DNA of 5,123 nt from Betaproteobacteria bacterium (GTDB lineage Bacteria > Pseudomonadota > Gammaproteobacteria > Burkholderiales > Sulfuriferulaceae). Shown piece by piece: positions 1 to 3,969 of the stretch. The translations under genes and the position numbers were made by a program. The DNA is taken from NCBI GenBank assembly GCA_003455595.1, contig DMQT01000270.1:2090-7212 (forward strand), in the 5' to 3' direction. Each line of letters starts with the position of its first letter. Positions within the stretch are counted from its first letter, which is position 1. Below the pieces are notes generated by a model. That model was not told the origin of the DNA and made no database searches. It saw only the letters and a program-made list of their open reading frames with translations.

Positions 1-53
1 TGAGTGGGATTGGCCGCGTTTGCCGCGTATTCAGCAGCTTTCATTATTGACAT
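1..53 (-). CDS. Possible start of an unidentified gene downstream of rlmF (truncated by window edge)
   Basis: On the minus strand an ATG at 53 opens a frame that stays open to the window edge and reads MSIMKAAEYAANAANPT. A second in-frame ATG lies at 44. The first ATG is only 9 nt past the rlmF stop codon, which suggests a gene cotranscribed with rlmF. The visible residues are Ala-rich and look helical, with no signal peptide and no motif. No clear Shine-Dalgarno precedes either ATG, so translation would depend on coupling with rlmF or the true start may be elsewhere. Seventeen codons are too few to identify a family. That it is coding at all is an inference from the spacing and the codon pattern. 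Confidence 0.35.
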   Translation of the reverse strand, partial: MSIMKAAEYAANAANPT

Positions 54-62
54 TGCCGTGGC

Positions 63-1007
63 TTACCAGCGCAGTTTGCGCCAGGCCGCCTGTTGTGCCG
101 GATTTAGAAAAGTCCACGCAACCAGGCGGCTTTGCTTTTGCCCCTGGCGCATGGCGATGGTTTGGTGGGTTTGCACGTGGGCGTGTTTCAGCGCCGCGTA
201 AATGCCCGGCAAACTGGCGGATTTCGACACCAGGGTGCTGAACCAGAAGGCGCGCGTGGGGAGGGTCGCACTTTCACGGATCATGCGCTGGATGAAGGCC
301 TGCTCGCCACCGGCGCACCATAGTTCGGCATCCTGACCGCCGAAATTCAAACCGGGATCGGCAGCGTGCTTGCCCAGGTTGTGCCATTTGCGTTGCGTGC
401 CCGCACTGGCGTCTGCCAGCGAGGCATGAAAAGGCGGGTTGCACAGCGTCAGGTCAAACCAGTCAGCGTCGAATACTACGCCCTTGAAAATCGCTGTCGC
501 TTTGTCTTGCAGGCGCAGCGTGATGTGCTTTGCCAGCTTGGGATTGGAATCCAGAATCGCCTGTGCATTGGCGAGTGACGCCGCATTGATGTCGGTCGCG
601 ACGAAGTCCCAGCCGTATTCGCTGTGCCCGATCAAGGGATAGATGCAATTCGCGCCGGTGCCGATATCCAATACCTGCACGGTTCTGGTTTGTGGGATGA
701 CGCCGCGATTGCTGGCGGCCAGCAAGTCGGCCAGATAATGCACATAGTCGGCGCGCCCCGGTACCGGCGGGCAAAGATTTTGCGGTGGAATATCCCAGCC
801 CAGAATGCCATAGCTGTGTTGCAGCAGCGCGCGATTCAGCGCCTTGACTGCTGCCGGGTCGGCGAAATCGATGCCCAGTTCGCCCTGTGCGTTTACGCGG
901 ACGAAATCACCCAGCGCGGCATCGGCACGGATCAGGCTCGGAAAATCATAGCGCCCCTGATGGCGATTGCGTGGATGCAGCGTGTTTATTTGCGTGGGTG
1001 GCTTCAC
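63..1007 (-). CDS. rlmF: 23S rRNA (adenine(1618)-N6)-methyltransferase RlmF
   Basis: RlmF uses S-adenosylmethionine to methylate N6 of A1618 in 23S rRNA, in the cytoplasm during large-subunit assembly. With the start chosen here the protein has 314 residues, against about 308 in E. coli RlmF (YbiN). Recognisable stretches in order are LHPRNRH (10-16) and PVPGRADY (81-88), the SAM-binding loop VLDIGTGANCIYPLIG (112-127), the amino-methyltransferase catalytic motif NPPF (190-193), NFGGQ..ELWC..GE (221-235) and the C-terminal QGQKQSR..AWTF (288-300). The start is GTG at 1007, because homology begins just after it and the residues encoded further upstream look like translated non-coding DNA. No good Shine-Dalgarno precedes this GTG (the preceding bases read gaattcctgtca), so the exact start is the least certain part. 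An ATG at 1100 is the next in-frame alternative. Confidence 0.95.
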   Translation of the reverse strand: MKPPTQINTLHPRNRHQGRYDFPSLIRADAALGDFVRVNAQGELGIDFADPAAVKALNRALLQHSYGILGWDIPPQNLCPPVPGRADYVHYLADLLAASNRGVIPQTRTVQVLDIGTGANCIYPLIGHSEYGWDFVATDINAASLANAQAILDSNPKLAKHITLRLQDKATAIFKGVVFDADWFDLTLCNPPFHASLADASAGTQRKWHNLGKHAADPGLNFGGQDAELWCAGGEQAFIQRMIRESATLPTRAFWFSTLVSKSASLPGIYAALKHAHVQTHQTIAMRQGQKQSRLVAWTFLNPAQQAAWRKLRW

Positions 1008-1076
1008 TGACAGGAATTCAATATCGCGTTGTGCCGATCGCAAGACGGTTTCACGGCGGGTTGAAGGAGACAAGCG

Positions 1077-1178
1077 TTGCAGAAACAAGCGCGCGTGCAT
1101 TTTGAGCCGACATGGTACGGCAAGGCGTGCCGTGCGCGGGTGATTATTCCGGGTTGGCAGCTCGATGGGGCGAACTAA
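1077..1178 (+). CDS. Candidate 33-aa small protein, unknown function
   Basis: A perfect AAGGAG (1064-1069) lies 7 nt before a TTG codon at 1077. From there a frame runs 33 codons to TAA (1176-1178). The peptide contains KQARVHFEPTWYGKAC followed by RARVIIPGWQLDGAN. It is basic, has two Trp and one Cys, and has no signal or membrane segment. A TGA at 1062-1064 is in frame just upstream, so the frame cannot be extended; TTG, or GTG at codon 7, is the only possible start. It lies divergent to rlmF, 69 nt from the rlmF start. An intrinsic terminator follows 102 nt after the stop. I do not recognise a family. The ribosome binding site is the main support; the alternative is that the site arose by chance and this is the body of a non-coding RNA. 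Confidence 0.3.
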   Translation: MQKQARVHFEPTWYGKACRARVIIPGWQLDGAN

Positions 1179-1280
1179 TCGGGTCGGTTCAGCAGCTTGA
1201 ATACGGCGCGCCACTGCGCGGTGGATGAAGCTGAACGCGTGAACCCCGCACTGGTGCTTATAAGCGGTAGTCAAGCAGAT

Positions 1281-1310
1281 GTGGGCAGGAAACTGCCCAC
1301 GTTTTTTTTT
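1281..1310 (+). terminator. Strong intrinsic terminator on the plus strand, without an obvious gene
   Basis: A perfect 8-bp stem, GTGGGCAG (1281-1288) and CTGCCCAC (1293-1300), closes on a GAAA tetraloop. It is followed by one G and nine T (1302-1310). This is a textbook Rho-independent terminator for plus-strand transcription. Read on the minus strand the stem is followed by atctgcttgac, so it does not work in that direction. The nearest plus-strand reading frame is the 33-codon one at 1077-1178. Confidence 0.88.
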
Positions 1311-1367
1311 GGGCCACCTGCAAAGGGGGCATGGAAATAGGCGATTGCGTTTTTTTATTCCGGAAAA

Positions 1368-1394
1368 CGGGCAGACCGTGTCAGACACGACCCG
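1368..1394 (-). terminator. Likely terminator of the small secreted-protein gene
   Basis: Read on the minus strand, CGGG (1394-1391) pairs with CCCG (1371-1368). Inside that pair, CGTGT (1389-1385) pairs with ACACG (1381-1377) around a CTG loop. TTTT (1367-1364) follows. An internal loop (one base against five) separates the two stems. It lies 84-110 nt after the stop of the gene at 1478-1834 and is the only structure in its 3' region with a T-run in the right place. The T-run is short, so termination may be weak. Confidence 0.4.
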
Positions 1395-1429
1395 CTTTAA
1401 TCTACCCGGATTCGAAAACCGGGTCCGCC

Positions 1430-1468
1430 GCTAACGCCTTGTTCACCTTGCGGTGGCAGGGCGCTAGC
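1430..1468 (-). repeat. Two-tier inverted repeat just after a stop codon
   Basis: On the minus strand GCTAGCGCC (1468-1460) pairs with GGCGTTAGC (1438-1430), nine pairs including one G-U. Within the loop CACC and GGTG (1455-1452 and 1447-1444) close a GCAA tetraloop of the stable GNRA class. The structure begins 9 nt after the TAA of the gene at 1478-1834. No T-run follows, so it is not an ordinary intrinsic terminator. It could protect the 3' end of the mRNA, or be part of a structured RNA. Confidence 0.55.
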
Positions 1469-1477
1469 CGGTATTGC

Positions 1478-1834
1478 TTAGTGTTTACCCTTCACACGGG
1501 CCTTACCGGAAGCTTCGAGTTCAGCTTTGGTGACGGGCTTACTCTCGCTTGCTGTCGTGCTCATGCGCTCATCGGCACGCTCTGTACCCCTAGTCGCGTC
1601 GTCTTGCGACTGGGCGTTGGTGTTGGCGCTACCGGATGTACTCATCTGCGCATCTGCAGCGCCGCCGGCCTGGCCACTGATGGGTGCCGGAACCTGGGCA
1701 CCGGCGCCGACATTGGCATTGACCCCGAGGCCACCGCCGACAGCCGAGGCGGCTGTGGCAAAGCCGATAGCGGCCACGCCGGCCATGATCGTGGTCAAAA
1801 GTTTGGTAGGAAGTTGTTGGGCTTGGTATTTCAT
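1478..1834 (-). CDS. Small secreted low-complexity protein, unknown function
   Basis: The 118-residue product has a Sec signal peptide: basic residues at 2-11, a hydrophobic core at about 12-27 and a likely signal peptidase I site after ASA (29-31). The mature part of about 87 residues starts with a Gly/Ala/Val segment (VGGGLGVNANVGAGAQ), continues as a Ser/Thr/Asn/Gln/Ala-rich stretch and ends in a basic tail (GKARVKGKH). The mature part has no Cys, Trp, Tyr or Phe and should be largely disordered. ATG at 1834 is chosen because AAGGAG (1848-1843) lies 8 nt upstream and the signal peptide begins there; the frame stays open further upstream without a ribosome binding site. It probably has its own promoter (1922-1950). 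I do not recognise a family. A periplasmic, surface or matrix role is inferred only from the export signal and composition. Confidence 0.75.
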   Translation of the reverse strand: MKYQAQQLPTKLLTTIMAGVAAIGFATAASAVGGGLGVNANVGAGAQVPAPISGQAGGAADAQMSTSGSANTNAQSQDDATRGTERADERMSTTASESKPVTKAELEASGKARVKGKH

Positions 1835-1921
1835 CTTAAATGCTCCTTGAGGTATGAACGTTGGGATACGAGGCATTCCTTTTGAGAAGCCACTTGTAAC
1901 CATGCACATACTGTGCCACAT

Positions 1922-1950
1922 ATTATAATTGTTGTTTATCAATCTGTTAC
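1922..1950 (-). promoter_or_regulatory. Sigma-70 promoter for the secreted-protein gene
   Basis: On the minus strand a perfect -10 TATAAT (1927-1922) is preceded, at a 17-bp spacing, by GTAACA (1950-1945), which matches four of six bases of TTGACA. The spacer is AT-rich. Transcription would start near 1915, giving a leader of about 80 nt before the ATG at 1834. The -10 box lies inside the palindrome ATTATAAT, so a TATAAT also reads on the plus strand, but no -35 partner exists there. Confidence 0.6.
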
Positions 1951-2039
1951 GATGTTAGTGCTCTGTGAGCAGGCTGGATTGTGTCGCCTGCAGACGACAG
2001 AATCCAGGCAGAAATACAGATTGGGCATTGCGGCTCGGC

Positions 2040-2147
2040 ATGTTTCTTCTTCCAGATTCGACACTGGATTACAAGAAATCGGGCCGTCTCGCGTTTCAGG
2101 ATTATGCCGCCCAATATGGCATAGTTGCGGTTGACCAGATTGCCTAG
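2040..2147 (+). CDS. Doubtful 35-aa open reading frame or gene remnant
   Basis: An ATG at 2040 opens 35 codons ending in TAG at 2145-2147. The peptide begins MFLLPDSTLDYKKSGRLAFQ and ends DYAAQYGIVAVDQIA. Its composition and codon pattern look protein-like, more so than the DNA around it. There is no Shine-Dalgarno before the ATG. An earlier ATG at 1965 extends the same frame into an Arg/Cys-rich segment that looks non-coding. It ends 58 nt before the host-attachment gene and just before that gene's putative promoter. It may be a remnant of a displaced gene, or chance. No family recognised. Confidence 0.2.
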   Translation: MFLLPDSTLDYKKSGRLAFQDYAAQYGIVAVDQIA

Positions 2148-2164
2148 GAAAACACCAGAAACTT

Positions 2165-2175
2165 GCTAGTCTTAA
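2165..2175 (+). promoter_or_regulatory. Sigma-S-like extended -10 element for the host-attachment gene
   Basis: GCTAGTCTTAA matches 9 of 11 positions of the RpoS-preferred consensus KCTAYRCTTAA; the two mismatches are the Y and R positions. No TTGACA-like box lies 16-18 bp upstream, which RpoS promoters tolerate. It would start transcription at about 2179, 11 nt before the Shine-Dalgarno (2190-2196) and about 27 nt before the ATG. The geometry is good, but a single degenerate motif is modest evidence. Confidence 0.45.
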
Positions 2176-2205
2176 ACCAGACGTGTTCTAAGGAGGATTA
2201 CCAAA

Positions 2206-2646
2206 ATGACAGTTACATGGGTACTGGTTGCAAACGCAAGCACGGCAAATTTGTACGCCAATCGGGGCCCCAATAGCGGCTTGGAACTGGTTAAACAGTA
2301 TCAGCATGCTGAAAGCCGTGAGAAATCTTCCGAGCTGATTTCGGATCGCCCCGGACGTTATGAGACGGACGGCGGGGCGCATGGCGCATTTTCTCAAGCC
2401 ACTGACCCCAAGCAACACGAGGAAGACAAATTCGCCGCCGAGCTGGCTCACGCGCTTGAAGCGGGGCGTACCAGCAACAGTTATGGGCGACTCATTCTGG
2501 TCGCTTCGGATCCTTTCATGGGCAAGCTGAACAACCATCTGGCGGTGCATGTACGTGCGCTGGTCACTGACACCATTGAAAAGGATTACACGCAAATTAA
2601 CGAGAGGGCACTAGCCAGCCACCTTGAAAGTATTTTGTATGTATAA
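2206..2646 (+). CDS. Host-attachment family protein (Host_attach, COG5622)
   Basis: The 146-residue cytoplasmic protein has the family's usual length and pattern. It has an N-terminal strand TWVLVANASTANLY (4-17), the conserved SDRPGR (46-51), TDPKQHEEDKFAAEL (66-80), a hydrophobic strand RLILVASDPFMGKL (95-108) and a C-terminal helix region with DYTQINERALASHL (127-140). The family was named for an Agrobacterium locus linked to attachment to plant cells. Its fold is reported to be related to archaeo-eukaryotic release-factor domains, and its biochemical role is unsettled, so the name should not be read as proof of host contact. There is no signal peptide. ATG at 2206 is fixed by AAGGAGG (2190-2196), 9 nt upstream. 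A sigma-S-like promoter and a strong downstream hairpin suggest a single-gene, stress-linked unit. Confidence 0.85.
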   Translation: MTVTWVLVANASTANLYANRGPNSGLELVKQYQHAESREKSSELISDRPGRYETDGGAHGAFSQATDPKQHEEDKFAAELAHALEAGRTSNSYGRLILVASDPFMGKLNNHLAVHVRALVTDTIEKDYTQINERALASHLESILYV

Positions 2647-2647
2647 A

Positions 2648-2703
2648 CCTTGAAACGGCATTGACCGCTCATCATGAGCGGTCATCAAGGGGTCGGATGC
2701 CGT
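2648..2703 (+). terminator. Large 3' hairpin with two competing outer stems
   Basis: The core is a perfect 10-bp stem, TGACCGCTCA (2662-2671) with TGAGCGGTCA (2675-2684), closed by a 3-nt loop. It can be extended by CCTTGA (2648-2653) with TCAAGG (2685-2690), or by ACGGCAT (2655-2661) with ATGCCGT (2697-2703). These two outer stems cross, so they exclude each other in a simple fold. It starts just after the host-attachment stop codon. No T-run follows, so as a terminator it would be atypical; mRNA 3' protection is equally possible. Confidence 0.5.
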
Positions 2704-2745
2704 CATGAAGTGCAAGTCCGTTTCGTTTATAGCGAAATTTACCTC

Positions 2746-2786
2746 AAAAAACGGTTTCCCTGATTTGCGGGTTTTGGATGGGGAAA
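2746..2786 (-). terminator. Possible intrinsic terminator of the glycine-zipper lipoprotein gene
   Basis: On the minus strand TTTCCC (2786-2781) and GGGAAA (2760-2755) form a 6-bp inverted repeat with a 20-nt loop. After CCG follow six T (2751-2746). It lies 4 nt after the stop codon of the gene at 2790-3227. The long loop and AT-rich stem ends make it weaker than the terminator at 1281-1310. Confidence 0.4.
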
Positions 2787-2789
2787 TGG

Positions 2790-3227
2790 CTAGCGGTATA
2801 AAGCGCCATTTTCGATGCGTACCCGATCCCCCACTCTGAAATTGCCGGTTGTGGCCTGGGTTAACGTTTGATATGAACCATCGTCCATGCGGATGGTGAA
2901 TTTATATCCGTCACCCGTTCCGGTCTTGCCCTTTTCCAACTGATGTCCGACGTAGGCACCGGCTGCAGCACCGCCGACAGTCGCAACGGTCTGGCCGGTG
3001 CCGGAGCCTACCTGACTACCGAGGATGCCGCCGACCACACCGCCGGCAACTGTGCCCAGGCCGAGGCCACTGCCTGCAATCCCGCCCTTCACAAACTCAA
3101 TGGATTGCACAACGCCGGAACCTGAATAAGTCGTGTTGGAACGCGTGCCCATTGATTCACAACCAGCCAGGCCAAGCACGGCAAGCAAACCCAGCACCCA
3201 TTTCAATTTAGCGAGCATCGACATCAT
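2790..3227 (-). CDS. Glycine-zipper outer-membrane lipoprotein (SlyB/Pcp/17-kDa antigen type)
   Basis: The 145-residue protein begins with a lipoprotein signal peptide (MLAKLKWVLGLLAVLGLAGC, 4-23). Cys23 is the lipidated residue, and Glu follows it, so no Asp+2 inner-membrane retention signal is present and outer-membrane sorting is expected. Residues about 49-97 form a Gly/Ala-rich hydrophobic glycine zipper (GLGLGTVAGG, GGILGSQVGSGTG, GGAAAGAYVGHQ). After a GKTGTGDG linker, a beta-rich domain (108-145, YKFTIRMDDGSYQTL... and RVGDRVRIENG) completes the fold. This arrangement is typical of SlyB-like lipoproteins, which stabilise the envelope under stress in other bacteria. GGAAGGG (3239-3233) precedes two adjacent ATGs at 3227 and 3224; either could be used. 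No clear promoter was seen, and an imperfect hairpin (3269-3296) lies upstream. Confidence 0.88.
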   Translation of the reverse strand: MMSMLAKLKWVLGLLAVLGLAGCESMGTRSNTTYSGSGVVQSIEFVKGGIAGSGLGLGTVAGGVVGGILGSQVGSGTGQTVATVGGAAAGAYVGHQLEKGKTGTGDGYKFTIRMDDGSYQTLTQATTGNFRVGDRVRIENGALYR

Positions 3228-3268
3228 GAATTCCCTTCCATGAAAGGCGGGAAGCAACGCAGTAACAG

Positions 3269-3296
3269 GCAAGACACCAGGACTGGCGTGCCTTGC
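3269..3296. repeat. Imperfect inverted repeat between the two lipoprotein genes
   Basis: GCAAG (3269-3273) pairs with CTTGC (3292-3296), and CCAG (3277-3280) with CTGG (3283-3286), with a mismatch and a small bulge between. It lies in the 146-nt gap after the gene at 3374-3712 and before the one at 2790-3227. No T-run follows on either strand. It could weaken read-through or be part of the downstream gene's leader. Confidence 0.3.
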
Positions 3297-3373
3297 AAGT
3301 TACTGCGAACATTCACTGAACATGATCAATTTTCACGTTGCAGTTATTTGCTGATGAAACGGCGTGGTTCAGG

Positions 3374-3712
3374 TTAATGTCGGTCACGGTAGTCACGATC
3401 CTGTTCCCTGTCGCGGCCATCATTGCGGCCTCTGTCCCGGCCCTGCTCGCGGTTCTTGTACCTGATCTCTCTGGGATAGTGATCCCTCGGGAGATCCATC
3501 CAGGGACCCGTTCTTGCGTTTGAATAGCTCCAGCGATCATTGTTGTAGTAATAGTAATAACCGCCTTGATAGTAATAAGGCTCGGCGCCCAGTTCCACAA
3601 CCAGCGGTAGCGCGGGTGCCACAACGAATCCAGGACCTCGGTGTGCGGGGGCCACGACGCATGCGTTGAGTAGAAGCGCCGTCAGTAGCGCGGAAAACAG
3701 CATCCTGTTCAT
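3374..3712 (-). CDS. Small lipoprotein with tyrosine run and Arg/Asp-rich tail, unknown function
   Basis: The 112-residue protein has a short lipoprotein signal (MNRMLFSALLTALLLNAC) with Cys18 as the lipidation site. Val-Val follows the Cys, which predicts outer-membrane sorting. The middle part is tyrosine-rich (YYYQGGYYYYYNNDRW, 46-61) and runs into SNARTGPWMDLPRDHYPREI (64-83). This resembles a pattern common in uncharacterised proteobacterial lipoproteins, where a Tyr/Trp strand is followed by GPW..LPR..YP. Residues 87-112 are almost all Arg, Asp, Glu, Asn, Gln and Gly, with nine Arg and six Asp in 26 positions. ATG at 3712 is fixed by AGGAGG (3724-3719), 6 nt upstream. The function is unknown; the location is inferred from the lipobox. 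The charged tail may contact peptidoglycan, LPS or nucleic acid, but this is a guess. Confidence 0.8.
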   Translation of the reverse strand: MNRMLFSALLTALLLNACVVAPAHRGPGFVVAPALPLVVELGAEPYYYQGGYYYYYNNDRWSYSNARTGPWMDLPRDHYPREIRYKNREQGRDRGRNDGRDREQDRDYRDRH

Positions 3713-3734
3713 TTTTATCCTCCTGGTTAGGCGT

Positions 3735-3745
3735 TCTGAATAGCA
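3735..3745 (-). promoter_or_regulatory. Weak candidate -10 element for the Tyr-rich lipoprotein gene
   Basis: On the minus strand TGCTATTCAGA (3745-3735) has an extended -10 TGn before TATTCA. The same stretch, read on to 3734, matches 8 of 11 positions of the sigma-S-preferred KCTAYRCTTAA. There is no -35 box at 17 bp. The predicted start leaves about 19 nt before the ATG, just enough for the Shine-Dalgarno. This is a tentative call. Confidence 0.25.
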
Positions 3746-3908
3746 TGCTGATTTTCTCTTTATTTCTGGGCGACTTCGTCAACACCCTGCAGAGAACACG
3801 CCTGGAAAACGCTGGTTTTAAAGTTAAGCTGCGTAGCTGGATAGCCGCATGCGCGTGGCGATACAAGATAAATCGTTGTCAGTAATTGGGCTTTGAATGC
3901 TAGTTCAT

Positions 3909-3926
3909 AAAGCTCGAATTTCAAGC
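3909..3926 (-). terminator. Weak candidate terminator of the ABC transporter gene
   Basis: On the minus strand GCTTGAAATTCGAGC (3926-3912) folds into a 6-bp stem with one G-U pair and a 3-nt loop, followed by TTT (3911-3909). It begins 43 nt after the ABC stop codon. The stem is short and the T-run only three bases, so termination here would be inefficient. Confidence 0.3.
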
Positions 3927-3969
3927 CTGGCGTGCTGGTACCCTGGCTGAAACCGAATGCCGCGGGAGG

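Larger units (their letters stand above)
1008..1477. other. 470-nt stretch without a recognised gene, rich in structure
   Basis: No protein family is recognisable here. The minus-strand frame continues open from rlmF up to 1388, but that extension has an unnatural composition (many Arg, Pro, His and Cys) and no homology I can recall. Separate entries describe a 33-codon plus-strand frame with a Shine-Dalgarno at 1064-1069, a strong plus-strand terminator at 1281-1310, and three successive stem-loops at 1368-1468 behind the minus-strand gene 1478-1834. There is also a perfect 10-bp palindrome GCTTATAAGC at 1256-1265 and a second T7 run at 1350-1356. I find no convincing promoter for either strand. 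Confidence 0.6.
1835..2205. other. Divergent intergenic region between the secreted-protein and host-attachment genes
   Basis: This 371-nt spacer carries the promoters of both flanking genes, described separately. It also contains small inverted repeats: GCAC-N5-GTGC at 1904-1916, at the predicted start of the minus transcript; GCTC-TGT-GAGC at 1960-1970; and GCAGGC with GCCTGC at 1969-1991 (11-nt loop). Any of these could be an operator or an RNA hairpin. A short plus-strand frame at 2040-2147 is listed separately. Confidence 0.6.

Noticed and set aside
4..323. Short plus-strand frames at the left edge
   Set aside because: They are antisense to the conserved C-terminal part of rlmF and have no ribosome binding site.
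1008..1388. N-terminal extension of rlmF to an ATG at 1388, giving 441 residues
   Set aside because: The extra residues are Arg/Pro/His/Cys-rich, do not match RlmF and run through a plus-strand terminator. RlmF homology begins just after the GTG at 1007.
1404..1424. tRNA-like T-arm (CCCGG...TTCGAAT...CCGGG on the minus strand)
   Set aside because: The loop is 9 nt when the stem is paired, and the surrounding sequence gives no acceptor, D or anticodon arm. It is better read as a near-palindrome.
1430..1468. Integron attC-like site (GCGTTAGC near the end of an imperfect hairpin after a small gene)
   Set aside because: The required GTTRRRY/RYYYAAC core boxes do not both match, there is no neighbouring integrase or second cassette, and the gene has its own promoter, unlike typical cassettes.
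1331..1885. Plus-strand open frame of 184 codons
   Set aside because: It is antisense to the secreted-protein gene, whose signal peptide and Shine-Dalgarno support the minus strand, and it crosses a stem-loop cluster.
1924..1929. TATAAT on the plus strand as a promoter toward 2206
   Set aside because: No -35 box lies at 16-18 bp; it is the palindromic image of the minus-strand -10 and is too far from the plus gene.
2188..2595. Minus-strand open frame of 135 codons
   Set aside because: It is antisense to the host-attachment gene, which has clear family motifs and an ideal ribosome binding site.
3313..3866. Two other minus-strand frames overlapping the Tyr-rich lipoprotein gene (3313-3624 and 3537-3866)
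   Set aside because: They are out of frame with the gene that has the lipobox and AGGAGG; their translations are low-complexity Thr/Ile or Arg/Leu runs typical of shifted frames.
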